Shown piece by piece: positions 1 through 12,038 of a stretch of 64,000 nucleotides of DNA. A program made the position numbers and the translations under genes. The number at the start of each line of letters is the position of its first letter. Position 1 is the stretch's first letter. The stretch comes from Astrocystis sublimbata. Its lineage: Eukaryota; Ascomycota; Sordariomycetes; Xylariales; Xylariaceae. The stretch covers positions 491,043 through 555,042 of the forward strand of contig JAJNNY010000023.1 of NCBI GenBank assembly GCA_022453515.1, given 5' to 3'. The notes beneath the pieces are model-generated. The model had not been told where the DNA came from and made no database searches. It was given only the letters and a program-made list of their open reading frames with translations.

Positions 1-957
1 CCACAAGGTTCAATGTTCCATTGGATGGCTCGATCCCGGCTCTAGATTGGGTTTATCATATGAAGGTTAGAACGTAGATGCTTTGAGTGTTGCCCCCTTT
101 CGGATACCCCTATTGCCATCTTAGTGTGGAAAGACTGAGCATCGGATAGAGTATCGTGGAAACCCAGACTCACCTGAACCTGGCAGCATATATGTACGAG
201 TAGCAAATCGCACAAATTCAATGCATTCATTCCCAGCTCGTTCTCAAGAGTATGCGTGTCTTTCTGTATTAACACAAGCCTATGCTACTACGCCTGCGGG
301 ATTTAGACAATATCTTTCACAATGCCTTTCTCTCTCTCCAGAGTCTCTCTCAGATTTCTCATAGACCAGCATCTTCCCAACAATGTGGCAGTAAATAACG
401 TAAGCTTTGGTACGCGTTTTCGAGCCAGATGCCTCATTCACGTGCCCTGGGCAACTGGCTTTTCTCGGCCAAGTTTAAGTATACACTGCAGACTTACTAG
501 ATAGAAGGCCTACGCTCCTATTCCGATCATTGACAATCTTCTACTGTAGCATTTGTGCAACTGACGATAATTGCGTGAGAAAAGTCTATCACATAGAACC
601 TAAACTCACGAAGCATATCTGTCCCTCAATGCCAATACCAGAGACTACCTAGGTAATACAAAGTGTCACCGAATACGCCAGTTCGCACTAATGGTAAGTA
701 AGCCTCTCCTATCGTATCGAGAAAGCTGGACGTATCTCGGTTGGACTCAGATGCCTGCTACATAGAGCTTATATCTTTCAAGTGAAAGTGACTCTTGATT
801 TGACATTGATGTCTATACCCATACATCCTCAAAGGGGACTAACAACACTGCAGTTAAAAAGAAAAGGCCGCGTGGGTGCAGGGGATAACAATCGACTGAA
901 CGAACATTGGGAAATGAAGGAGTTGTCTCCCAGCGAGGCAAAAGGTACGACGATATC

Positions 958-1049
958 GCTCAGGATGAGGGTCGAACTCATGACCTTCGCATCACCAATG
1001 GTATGATGTCTCATTAGTACGACGCTCTAACCAACTGATGTAACGAGGC
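958..1049 (-). tRNA. tRNA-Ile(AAU)-like sequence with intron, probably a pseudogene
   Basis: Read on the minus strand, this 92-base segment has a D-arm loop AGTTGGTTAGAGCG, an anticodon stem TCGTA/TGCGA, a loop starting CTAAT (anticodon AAU, Ile) interrupted by about 19 bases where tRNA introns sit (after position 37), and a perfect 5-bp T-stem ATGAG/CTCAT with loop TTCGACC matching the Pol III B box. The acceptor stem pairs poorly: GCCTCGT against CCTGAGC gives only about three Watson-Crick pairs. The D-stem is also broken, with CATC where GCTC would pair with GAGC. I infer a tRNA-Ile-derived pseudogene or relic, not a functional tRNA. A covariance-model scan would settle it. Confidence 0.5.
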
Positions 1050-2652
1050 ATGTAGATAGGGCATTGACTGTGATGGACGCTTTGTAAGTTGTACCATTGG
1101 TATATGATTGTTGGTTCACCGCTATTGGGAGTGGTCACTTGTGAATTGTTTGCATCTTACCCAGCATTGTCCTGTTGACATTCGGCGAGACAAAACGCAG
1201 CGATTTCATTCAGTTAACCATATGTATGGCTGGCTCCTGATGTAGAGAAGTCTGCCTACATGTGCTCGGATCTCGGCTAAATGATCTCACCTTCACTATC
1301 AATATCAATACTATTATCAGCTCAAGTTCAGATATAGTGTCGCCGTATGGATTTTGAATCTCAGGTTGTACCAAGTGTGCAAACAATAGCAGCTTTTATA
1401 ACACAGCAAAAAGAACATAACATGTCACAGCACTGGCTTACCATCAGGTGGCAATACAGAATGCTACAAACCAACCCCGCGTCCACGGTGCACCCATACA
1501 GAGCCTATACTACAATTAAAAAAAACCAGCCTCATGCGAAACCCATCGATAGATGCGCTGAAGTGTCTGTAAATCATACGAGACCAAAGGCGCGTGCGTG
1601 TCAGAGTGGAAGTAGCTGATCGACGCGGCAAATCAGTTGCGATGGAGAACTTCGCATGGTAGACCGCCGCGACAGGATTTCTCCAGGTCTGTGTTTGGGC
1701 CGGTTTTCATCTCCTCTCTGTTGCAGGTGGACTATAATTATACTCCTTCTCGCGGGGTTGCTACCTAGTTGCTGGGTGTCTCTGTGCCCGATGGGCGGCA
1801 AGTGAGGCCATTCACGTCGGAGCCGAATTGGGTGATAGGAGGCTGGAGGCTGGGACCTGCATGCAAATTTATCGCCGGCTGAAGGAGATCCGAGCGCTTC
1901 GCGGTGGGCGGTGTCGAAAGCAGTGATGTTGAATATTGCTTTAATTGAATTCATTTGAAAGGAGCCATTGCAAAGAACTCCGAATCAAACCTAGCCGTGA
2001 TACGTGATACAGTGAAATCAACCCGAATCAAATTGAATTGAGTCCACATGTAGAGTTGCCCAGTCAGGCCAGTCCCGGTACTGTATGTGACAGCGATTGC
2101 CGTCACTTTCGTCAGCTGTGTCTACCATGTCAACGAACCACGGAGGTTCCCCGGCGATCAGCCACACACCTGTTCCTTCCTTGGTCGACCCTCTAGCGAT
2201 GGATACCCAACAAACACATCACCTATAAAACCCATCTTAATGCGAACAGCAAAGAGATCTGCCTTTTTTTTGGGCACTTGGTATGAAAAAGTATAAGCAT
2301 ATAAGCAATAGCAATAAGATCGACGCCAAGGTCGGAATCTCATCACGCCAGTAACCGTCTCCAGCTCTAGATGTGACTGGGCTGGGGCCAAGACACGAAT
2401 ACCCCAGTCGCGGGCCTCTCATTGGCCGCGCGCGCACGCAAACGTTGGAAGCGCCTAAAGTACCGGCGCTTCGGTCTCCAATGAGACGAGAATAGAGCAC
2501 GCCTCGACGTCCCTGGGTTTCATGGCACAGGCGTAGCAGAGTAGGCTTGGTACCTTGCGCACCCAATGGGCAATAACGGAAAGAGAATGCCACACAGGGC
2601 CTGTGGTTGCTAGCAGTCTGGTCCATGGAATGTGCCGGTAGCTATGCGCGAA

Positions 2653-2673
2653 GGGGGGGGGGGGGGGGGGGGG
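2653..2673. repeat. Homopolymeric G run of 21
   Basis: An uninterrupted run of 21 G lies in non-coding DNA about 345 bases upstream of the start codon of the small membrane-protein gene. Such runs are unstable in length and hard to sequence, so the exact count is uncertain. Confidence 0.9.
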
Positions 2674-3017
2674 CACCTTGATATCAACATGTTCCACCAA
2701 GTGCTGAAGTAGGCCTTCTTCCCTACATACATGTATACTAGTCTGCCCTGCACACCTCGTCACATCTCTTCACACGAAGTTGCATGTCACGAGCTGTTGA
2801 GTCGACCCTCCTTGCCTCCCTGTTTGTTTGGCGATCGATAAGATATTGTCGGCGCTGTCCCTCGCTTGAAAGCCGTTGTATCCTCCTTCTCTTCCTGTTC
2901 TGCTATACCTCTTGAAAAGCCGGGTCTCACAAGGAGCTGTTATCGCCGGCCGCATTGTTTCTGCGAGTTTAAACCAACATTATTTCAACTCCGTTGGATC
3001 AGGCCACATTTTACGTC

Positions 3018-3544
3018 ATGGCCACCAACACCGCAGACTTTCCCCTAGCGACGGACGACCCGTACGCATACAGTGGTCCTGCGCCGGGCGCTGTAGATGA
3101 TAATGCGGGCGCTGCCGGTGACAGTCCCGGGGCTGCTCAGCTGTCCCATGGTGCTTTGATTGCGATTATCGTGGTAGTGGCAGGTGTTGTCATTCTCGGC
3201 AGTGAGTATACCTCGTGACATCTCACAAAAAAGACAAGATTGACTAATGGCCATCCATAGTCTCCACGGCTGTGCTGTTCTACCTAGCCAAAAAGAAGGA
3301 GTGGAGAGTCCGGGAGAACATCAGGCGCTCCGCCAGGAAGGTGGTCACTGCATTGACACCCAGACGAGCGGAATTCCCCAGGTCTGCGAAGGACTCATCA
3401 GCGAGGGCGGCCCGAGGGCGTGTTCGCCTTGACGACGTACCGCCAACGCCAAAACTTCGATCTGAAGATGTTGAAAAGGGACTTGCGCAAGCGGGCTATC
3501 GGCAAGTTTCTGACGCGCGGGGGAAGAAATGGACGAGGAAGTAA
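3018..3544 (+). CDS. Small single-pass membrane protein, function unknown
   Basis: Two exons, 3018-3201 and 3261-3544, encode about 155 residues. The 59-base intron has a GTGAGT donor, a GACTAAT branch site and an ATAG acceptor, and the split codon gives Ile. The product starts with an acidic, Ala/Gly/Pro-rich segment. One hydrophobic helix follows (about residues 48-70, core IAIIVVVAGVVILGISTAVLF), then a strongly basic juxtamembrane stretch (AKKKEWRVRENIRRSARK), so the C-terminal part is predicted to face the cytosol. The tail is basic and ends KKWTRK. There is no cleavable signal peptide, and I recognise no named family. The layout (short N-terminus, one helix, basic tail) resembles small conserved Sordariomycete membrane proteins of unknown role. 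The gene ends 206 bases from the stop of the convergent ENP2 gene. Confidence 0.8.
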
Positions 3545-3750
3545 ATGTGTTATTTGCCGCTTGATAGAAGGGAATGGCTGGATACCAGAATGCAAATGAC
3601 TTTGATGATGGACATAGGTGGATGGGTGCTCAACAGGTTTACTGTACGAATACTATGATTCATTTTGCACAGACGGATCGCAATGAATGAGCAGGTCATA
3701 GTCTTTATACCATTTGCTTTCTAATTTTTTGAAATGAATAACCGGGTATC

Positions 3751-5836
3751 TTAGATTCGCCTTAATGTGTTCCCGCTCGCACTACGCCTTGCCGCCGATC
3801 GTTTTTGTGATGTGTCCGCCACGGGCTCTTCTGCCCCCTTCTCTCTGACTTTCGGCTCTCTTGTGAACGTCATTTCTTTATCGCCAACCACGTCACCGCC
3901 CCTAGATTTGGTGGCACGGGCAGGTTTCTGGGCCCTTGATCCAAATGCTGTATCTCGTTCCCGATTCCCTCCTTCTCGGTTTGAGGAGCTAACGCGCATA
4001 ACAACCGCGTCTTTCTTTGCGCTCTTAGATACATCTTCGGATTCGTCGCTTGCGTCGCTACTGCTGCCGCTATCGTCGTCACCTTCTGGCGAAGAATCGC
4101 GCGCAGGAACAAGACTCCTGCCAGTGACTGGGTCAACTGTTGTGCTCGGGTTGAGCGCCTTGAATTCTCGACTGTTCTCATCAATCTGGAACTCTGCATC
4201 CTCGAACATCCGGTTGAAACGATCGTCGCCAAGGATTCCGGCCTTTGTATCGACCGTAGCTCGCTTCTCCTGCTTCTTGAGAAGCTTGTCGACAAGTCGT
4301 TGGTTAACCTTGACCTTCTTGTTGCCGCGGATACGGCTCGCCCGTTCCTTCTCGACCTTCTCCTTGACGCGTTTCGCACGTTCCTCCTCGAAAGCGAACG
4401 GATTGGCGATAAGTCGAGCTTGCTCGTACAGTTTCGAGGCTGCGAAATAACCGTGCATGTAGGGTCGTAGCAGACTGGTCTTGCCAATCAAGTGGTCCAT
4501 GCTGAGAGACCTCAGCTCGGGTAGCGTCAAGAACTTGTAGTTCTCGTAGTTGTCTGTTGTCACTTCGCCCGCCATTTCCTCTGTCAGAGAGTCGAGGTGT
4601 GCGGCCCAACGTGGTGAGTTCCCTAACTGGGGAATTAAAAAGGCATGCATCGCCTGGCCTTCATTTGCTGTCAGGATCATGCCTGTGCCCTTGACCCAGG
4701 TCGTGTAGTTGAGGTCGACGATCGGCTCGATGCTGGTCCATGTTTGCCCATTGGACTCCTCGTTTATCTTGATAAGCTGCTTGTCGCTAGATAATATCTT
4801 GCGCTCTGCCGAAGCGGTCGTCATATGTATCAGGTTCTTTATTGGGAACCCACTGCCGTGATCTTTCTCCCATAGTGGCTTCGGGCTTCGCATGTCGAAA
4901 AGCTTGACGACGCCACTTGAGCTTCCCGTGGCTATCGAGAGACCCGAATCGTTGAAATCGAGAGCTGTGATCTCTCCCTGCTGGCCACCTAGGACTGCGA
5001 TTCGGGAACGGGAACGTGGGTCCCAGAACTATCATCCACAGTCAGACATTGAACTGGCGAGAGATTTGCAGACAAAATCTTACCTCGACAGAGCCTAATG
5101 AGGTCCCGAAAGCGAGAAGGTTGTGTGTGTTTTCAGCGATGGATATGGCATTTACGGCGGGTGCCCATACTATTCGGAAGCACAGTCAGTCAGCACACCA
5201 GAAAGACAGGCGCGAAATGGGCAGAGACAAGAGACGGATATGCGTACTGCTACCCTGCAATCCAACCTCGGAACCACTATCACCCCCGACATCTACTTTG
5301 TAGGATTGCATGAACCGCCCTGCTTCAAGATTAAAACGGAAAACCTCGCCATTGCCTTCAGGTCCCAGGCCTACGGACCCGACCAGGGCCTCGGTCGCAA
5401 GCCGGTCGTAGCAGAGATCTCGGCCATATCTGGGCAATTTGACTGTCTCGTGGAGGCCGGCGGGGGTGTGGAACTCGACTCTTCGATCGCTTTGCAAATG
5501 CAGGGACTTGGAGGCATCGGTGGACAGCAAGGTGAACTTGATGTTTAGACTCGTGGTGTGTCGGGCGTAGGACAGGGAGAGGTGCGGCAGGTAGTGAACG
5601 TGGATCTGGGGCTTGTAGGTGCCGGTCGAGACGATCCAGTTGTTGTCCTCGGAAACCTGGACACAGGCACTGGCCTCCTCGAAGGAGAAGTCCTGCAGGA
5701 GTTCGATGCGATTCTGGAACTCAGGGTCGGCTTTCAGACTGCGCTTCCGCCGTCGCGCGAGCCAGTCGGGGAGTGGTCTCGCGGTGTTGGCACCGGAGAC
5801 GGTGTACACAGGCACGTCGCCCTGTTGGATATGCAT
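3751..5836 (-). CDS. ENP2: Nucleolar WD40 protein ENP2/NOL10, small-subunit processome
   Basis: Three exons on the minus strand (5836-5254, 5169-5084, 5028-3751) give about 648 residues, close to the family's usual length. ENP2/NOL10 is an essential nucleolar WD40 protein of the 90S/SSU processome, needed for early pre-rRNA processing. The N-terminus shows the family blocks VYTVSG, LPDWLARRRKRSLK, STGTYKPQIHVHYLP, LHLQSDRRVEFHTP and PRYGRDLCYDR. After the second intron the blade sequence FWDPRSRSRIAVLGGQQGE follows. The C-terminus has the NUC153-type motif DRFNRMFEDAEFQIDE, then a low-complexity acidic and basic tail. The ATG at 5836 gives MHIQQGDVPVYTVSG; the in-frame codon further upstream is GTG, not a start. 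Both introns have GT..AG ends and preserve phase. The gene is divergent from MED13, about 750 bases away. The identification is firm. Confidence 0.95.
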
Positions 5837-6585
5837 GATGGACTGCACCTCCCAAGAAGGTAGGTTGCAAGTCCGCGGAAGGAGAGCGATCGAGGGTCAA
5901 GAATGTCTGCAGTCAACCATGATGCATGGATGCGAGGTAAACTGAAGATTGGCAGCAGCTGCAACTCGACTTGGAAAAGTTATAGTGGATCCGTGCCTAT
6001 CGATAAGACCCAGGTGTTAGGTAAGGTTCGACCTGGGGCTCGCTGCAGGTGGGGTCACCCAGCCGAGCCCAGCCAGGGGACCAGTTGAGCCGTGTCGGCC
6101 GATAAGTACCTAGGTACATCTCTTTCGTACCTGATGCCTGGCGACTCGCGAGCTGTAAGTCCTACTACCTCCCAGCTCGCCAGCTAAGGTTGCTATAGTC
6201 TTTACCTTCCTTCCCGGTTGCCGGTCCACCAAGACAGCCATTTACACCTACTTCGCGACCTGAAGGCTGACCCACGGCTTATTATTCGTGTTCCTGGACC
6301 CCGTCGCCGCCTCGGCCGCATCCCCCCCCCCTCCCACTGCCTGCTCCTCCTCATCCACCTTTCGCTCGCTGCCCTCCGAGTTCCGCCGTCTGTGAAGCGG
6401 TCGACATGGAGTCTGGCGCGCGCCGGCGACGTACGACATCGAAACCCCTGCAACACCGCGGTATCGACTTGAACAGCAGTGCTGCACGCCGCTGAACTGC
6501 CGCCAGCAGTCGTGTTCTTCCCGCCCTCCCTCGCCTCGACATTATACAGGGCTGACCTGTCGAGCCCCCCGACTCGAGCTACGAC
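5837..6585. promoter_or_regulatory. Divergent intergenic region between ENP2 and MED13
   Basis: These 749 bases separate the start codons of two divergently transcribed housekeeping genes and must contain both promoters and 5' leaders. They include a CCTAGGTA-type palindromic word (around 6105-6118), long pyrimidine tracts on the plus strand (around 6190-6365) and a C run near 6324. No clear TATA box is visible. Confidence 0.6.
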
Positions 6586-9500
6586 ATGGACACCGGCGAC
6601 TATGAAACTAATGCCCTAGTAGTTGTATGTCTTACTGTCGCTCTGTTGCTGACGCTGTTGTGAGCTTTACTAAGTCTGTATGTGCCGTTGCAGAACAGTA
6701 TCGCCGCTGTCGCTTTCGCTTTTTACGAGCCTGCCCCTTCCGCATCTTCGTCGTCGTCGTCGACTTTCCTCAGCTCCGTTGCTAGCGAGATCGAGGCCTC
6801 TCTCCGGAAAGATGGTCACTTGGTGTTCTGGGACGCCAGCCGCCGGAGGCTTTGGTGCTTCCATTTGCTCATCAAGAACAAGTCCTCGGCTGGCGCAGCA
6901 GCAGACGCGCCCAATTTCGAGAGGAGCATCGAAACCGCTGGCTTTGCCCTGATCGTCGCCGAGGAGGGCGCGTTCGAGCCGGCGCAGCTGAGCAAGCACC
7001 GCTTCTACGCCCCTAACGCTGCGAACACGCCAAGCGCTTCCACCGCGACCGCCTCGTCAGCCTTTGACGCGGCCTTTCGCAGCGCCCAGTCCGCCACGAC
7101 TCCCGCTTTTTCGACGTCGGGGCCTGAGCACGACGGGAAGGCTTCGGCCCCGATCGACTCGAAGCTTAGTTGTACCGCCTCCGTCCGGGATGTCTACGAA
7201 TGCCTCCTCCAGGCTTCCTACTCTACCATCTCCTCATGCTTTTGCTCCAAAACCGGCGCATTGCCGCTAAGCTCGCGAACCCTTCTGCTGCCGGCTGCTG
7301 CACAAGGCGAGTGTAGCGCACCCACACCGATCCTCGCCTCGCTGCGCATATATCTTGCGACAACCGGTAGCCTCGTTATTACGCTAAGTCATGCATTCGC
7401 CAACAACCTCGTTACCTTGTCGGACAGCGTCGCCAGCCAGTCGCCCCCGTTGGGCGTCACCGTCATCGCAGCTCCTCTGGGAATGTTTGCAACATGCCAG
7501 CCATATGCCCTAGCCGACGCAACTACAGCCGATGGAGGTCTTGGCCTCTCCCCTAATCCTCAGCATCGCTTGAGATCTGAGAAGGACGACGGGCCTTGGA
7601 AGAGTCTGTGTCTGAAGGTAGTACAGTCTCGAGCGCTTTCATTGCCGACCAAAGCAACGCAGAAGTGGGTTAGTGTTCAACGTATGCGGCGGAAACTAGT
7701 CGAACACGGCGGCGACGGCAAGCGAACCCCGATGCTGGGCTCGACCCCGAGCATACTCTGGCCTGCAAGCTTATGTTTCTGCAAGACATTCGCAAACCTC
7801 TCCGTTGATGAGTCGGATGATGTGCAGGGAGCACAACCCGAGACGAACTTCGACCCCCTCACTGCTGCGCAAACGTGGTTTTCTGGTACCGCTGAGCGTG
7901 AAGCAGTGATATGTCAAAAGAAAAGAGAAAGGGATGCTGCGGCAGCACAGGATAACTCGCTCGCAGAGCCACAAGCGCAGATTTCCAGCAGTTTGTCTCC
8001 TCTTGCGTCACATCGACCCAACCAGAACGCTCCCACTGTTGGTGGATTGTATCCGACCCCCCCAGATGGCGTTCAAGGGACTGTCGGGGTCACGCCGTCA
8101 ATCGATGGTACACTGTCCAGTCCGAGTAACAATCTTGCTATTGGCGCCGCTGCCGAGACTGAAACGTCGGTGCATGGCCCAGCAGAGTCATATACTGATA
8201 ACTGGGAAGGTGGAGAGCCGAAAAGAGAGCGCTCTGGGGCTTCGTTCGAAGACGAGAATTTATTTGGTGAATTGGGTCCAGATATGTTTGGTGATGACGA
8301 TATCACCGAGGCAGATTTCAACTTCTTTGACGAGCAACCGGATGGCAATTTAGACATGGGAGCTCTAGATCTACCTGTTGTTCCGAATGTGAACCCTATC
8401 ATGAGTAGTGATGCTAATCTGCCCACCAACCCCGTCTCCCACGCCAAAGCCGACCCCTCCCACGTTCCTGCCGCCGGTACGACGCCGACGTTCGCGAAGC
8501 CGGAGCTTCGACACGCTCGGAGCTCATTAGCAGATGAGCCACGCCGGCAGCCTGTGTCAAACACTAACCACCAGCCCAGCAATGCCGTCGTCAAAAGATC
8601 AGCGAGTCCCTTCAATCCGGACACTGTTTATAAAAGAATTCGAGCAACGATTGATAACCACAGAGCTGTACACCAAAACTCGCAGATTCAAATAAATCAA
8701 AATAGTATATTCGACAAGGTAGATTTCGGTCCAGGTCTCTCGATGGTCAACAGCAAATACGAGGGAAGCGGCCGCTTCGACTACTCCTTGAACCAGTCGA
8801 AAGGATCCAAGACTTCCGAACTTGACACGCCGCTAACTACGGACTATCTTCGACGACATAGTAAGGGCCGCAAAGCTTTCAAAGAACTGCCTGCGGCATA
8901 CGGTGAACTTCTAATCCGCATGCGTGGTAATCAAAACTCTATCTCAAATAGACCTAGCCCCCAACATATAGAAGGTCCCCACTCCGACGCGGATGATATG
9001 AGTCTCATGTCTGACCAGGACGACTCAAGCTACGATAGCGATGAGCCTCTATCACCGGTAAAGTCGCTAAGCATGCGACGTCGTCGTGGCGATGACGACG
9101 GCGAGTCGCTCGCCGCATCCTTCAAGGAACTGGACGCAATGGATATGTCATCACCTCATCTACCCTTTGAGTTATCAAGAAACTCGAAGTCAGAGGTTGA
9201 TGTGCCGCTGACGAGGTATTTTGCAGACCCCGAACCTGCTTGGATCCAATACTCATTGCCGGATGACCAATACATCATGGCTGCACAGATCCTCACAGAC
9301 CAGGTTACCACAAGTACCTTGTCATCGGACTCGATGACTGATTCCTCACTATACTCGAAAGTAGATTGCCGGCGACATCTCTCCAACGTAGCACGTAATT
9401 CATTGAAAGAGCTCCAGCAAGGACTTCCGTCTTGCTTTCTCCCCTTCATGGGATACCAGCTACGCTCATTCATCGAGGTGCAAGATGTTCCTCTCCTTGG

Positions 9501-11178
9501 CCAACCTACTCGGTTACAGCCACGACCTCCCGGCTCGGACCAGATCAAGCCGAGTAATATATTCCAAGTCCCATCCCCTCGGATGGAAATGCGCCGCTAT
9601 GAGTCCAGACTAACTGTGCTTCCGTCCTCCATACCCTTCTGGGAAAGTCTGGGCCTTAGCCCGAGTCACGGCAGCAAAGATATCAACGCTCTCTGTCTCT
9701 TTCCTGGCCAAGAGGGGTGGTCGGACAGCATGCTGGTCTTCACGGATCGACTGCGAAGCGCATATGAGTCTCTGAAGTTGGGCTCCTTCAGCAGATTGTC
9801 GACCCCATCAGGGGAACAGGATGGCTTATTCCCATTCGACGTCGACGGGGATGCTACATTTGGTAGATCAACATCTCTTTCAGGGCCTTCTCTCCAAGCT
9901 TTTGCGACAAGAGTATGCAAAGCACTCTCTACTATTTCCACCGAGCATATCAACTTCGTGCTATTCTTTGTTTATACGCCAGATACCCCAAGTTCGATGG
10001 TCGAATGCTGTGCCGCTTTTAATAAAATCTTCGAGGAGTACAAGAGAGTCCTAACGAGCAAGAAATTACCGGTCGTTAACGAAATGGCGTTACAACTTGT
10101 ACCCCAATCTTTTATTGCGTCGTCGGGCTCAGTTCCCATGCCTTCGCCATTAGACCTTTCCAAATTAGCCCTCGAAATCTACGACAGATGCGCAGCATTT
10201 AGCGGTGCAATGCCTTCGCCCGCAGTGGTGCTTGAGCAGACGCCACCTCGAATGATTGATTTCAAGCTGAGCCCAACCCCGTCAGCATCTGTTATGCACG
10301 AGAACACGTGCCTTCATATCGCATATGCTCAGAGTGTGGATGAGAGATGGATCACTGTTGCATGGACAGACAACGGCGGCAGTCAACAAATGACTACATC
10401 ATACTGCCTCGGGCGAAAAGGCAAGAATGTCGCGACTCCATTGTCGGAGATCATCCAAGAAATCTGGTCTACGACGCGGGATCTCATCGCTTCCTGGAAG
10501 GTGAACTGGCGCATCATCGTCGCCAAATGTGGTGTAATGGATGCCCACGAAATCGAATCGTGGTCCAGCCTAGCCCAAACGGACCCCAAATCTTCGATCA
10601 GCCTGACTCTAGTCACTGTAGACACTGATCCGTCTCTTCAGCTGCTTCCTCCGGCTGCCGGACTTCCAAGCAACGCCGCATCCTTCCTCTACACGACCCC
10701 GGCGTCGACACCACAAGGCGCGGTCGTCTCCCCTGAGCAGAGCGGAAATGCGGCAACTCTTTTCCGGGAGAACGTCACCAGCGGGCAAACGCCTAGCAGT
10801 GATATGAATGCAGCGGAGTCAGACGCTGACGCCACTCTAACCGATGTGTATGACCAGACGTGGGGCGTCGTGCTATCACATAGACTGCATACCCCAAGCC
10901 CGCTCACGGATCTGGTTTCTGCCCTTGTCAGCGGTTACCTCATCAAGCGGGGAGGGACACGAGTAGAGGATCCACCTATCATTATGGAAGTCAACATTGT
11001 TTATAGCGAGGGCAATCCAAGGGCGTACGAGACGCTCTTGCGAGAGATGTTGATGTATTATCGGGGGTTGGGGACGTTGGCGCGGGCGCGGGGCATGGTG
11101 GACAGGGACACGGACGTGCGGCCGTGGCACGTCGCTGCCGCGGAAAAGGGCGCCAGGGCGTTATACATGCTCATGTGA
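6586..11178 (+). CDS. MED13: Mediator complex subunit 13 (CDK8 kinase module)
   Basis: A 39-base first exon (6586-6624, MDTGDYETNALVV) joins across a 69-base intron (GTATGT donor, TTACTAAG branch, CAG acceptor) to one long exon 6694-11178, giving about 1,507 residues. MED13 (Ssn2/Srb9) links the Cdk8-cyclin C-Med12 module to core Mediator and has an argonaute-like fold. The start resembles fungal MED13 N-termini. The middle (about residues 400-900) is disordered, Ser/Asp/Pro-rich and contains acidic blocks such as DMFGDDDITEADFNFFDEQ. The last third shows the Med13 C-terminal features FVYTPDTPSSMVE and ERWITVAWTDNGG. The end, GMVDRDTDVRPWHVAAAEKG with ALYMLM, is a strong signature of fungal MED13. 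In-frame introns within the long exon cannot be excluded but none is obvious. The stop is followed by 860 bases without a gene. Confidence 0.95.
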
Positions 11179-12038
11179 TACCGTGAGATGTCAATCTGTG
11201 TGTAGTATAGATATGTTTTATTTTGGGGACAAAGCGTGTAAAAGCATTTGCATATGGGAGCAGATTCGCATGGCAAGGCATGGTGGCATGGCATGCGGCA
11301 TTCAAGCGCGGTTCAAATAGGTAGACAGGCCGTTCATCATCAGGAGAACATTGGTCGCATTGCAATTTCATTGGCGATATTTTCTCATAAAGTCGAAACT
11401 TACTTGACATAGATCATAGTGCTGGGAATTCAGCTATTAAATAATTAGACCATCCTTTCGGTCTAGCAGATGAGGTTGTTGTGACCAAAAACGCAGGAGC
11501 TGGCACCGTATTTGAGGAATGAATGCCAGATTTTTGATATTGAGACTGCCGTGATAGGTATCCCTTTGTGATGATTCCTTAAATTCAGGTACCGCATTGC
11601 AGCTCCTCACTAACGTATCTTGAATCAGAAAGAGCTTGTCACGCCAAATGCGTCCAAATTAGTCAGAGACCCACGGGGCCACAAGACCTTGAGTGAAACA
11701 ACAACATGGATCATGATTATATCCCAAAGCTTTTGGAGCATACCGTAAGCGCATCGTATAGGTAGGTAGTAAGTAAGTCTTCGCATTTTAGCTCTACTTA
11801 TCTATCTGGCGTGGCGTTTTTGCACTCTGGGAATCTAAATTTACTCTGCGCTTCTCTTTAGATCGATTTGTGAGCCGCACCTGGCTCTCTTGTGTCAATT
11901 GTCCGACAGGGAACTTTCAACGCAGATAAGCGTCGCCCGTCAGTTATGGATCGTCGCCACAGTGCAGCAGCAGCCAGTCACCTCTCGATCAGCTCGCCTC
12001 AAACCTCTTCTATCAACCCTTTGCTTAGCATCGATCAA
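11179..12038. other. Intergenic region between the convergent MED13 and MTAP genes
   Basis: This holds the 3' ends of two convergent genes. Short frames on both strands have no motifs or splice logic. Tandem GGTAGGTAGTAAGTAAGT-like words occur near 11760. I see no gene here. Confidence 0.6.

Larger units (their letters stand above)
1..3017. other. Intergenic region upstream of the first gene
   Basis: No open reading frame here has the length, splice signals or recognisable motifs of a real gene. The stretch holds a degenerate tRNA-Ile-like element on the minus strand (958-1049) and a 21-base G run (2653-2673), listed separately. The last few hundred bases before 3018 are pyrimidine-rich and probably form the promoter and 5' leader of the small membrane-protein gene. 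Nothing else is supported. Confidence 0.6.

Noticed and set aside
3767..4450. 227-codon plus-strand frame
   Set aside because: It is antisense to the confidently identified ENP2 C-terminal exon and is Ser-rich only because it mirrors an Arg/Glu-rich coding strand.
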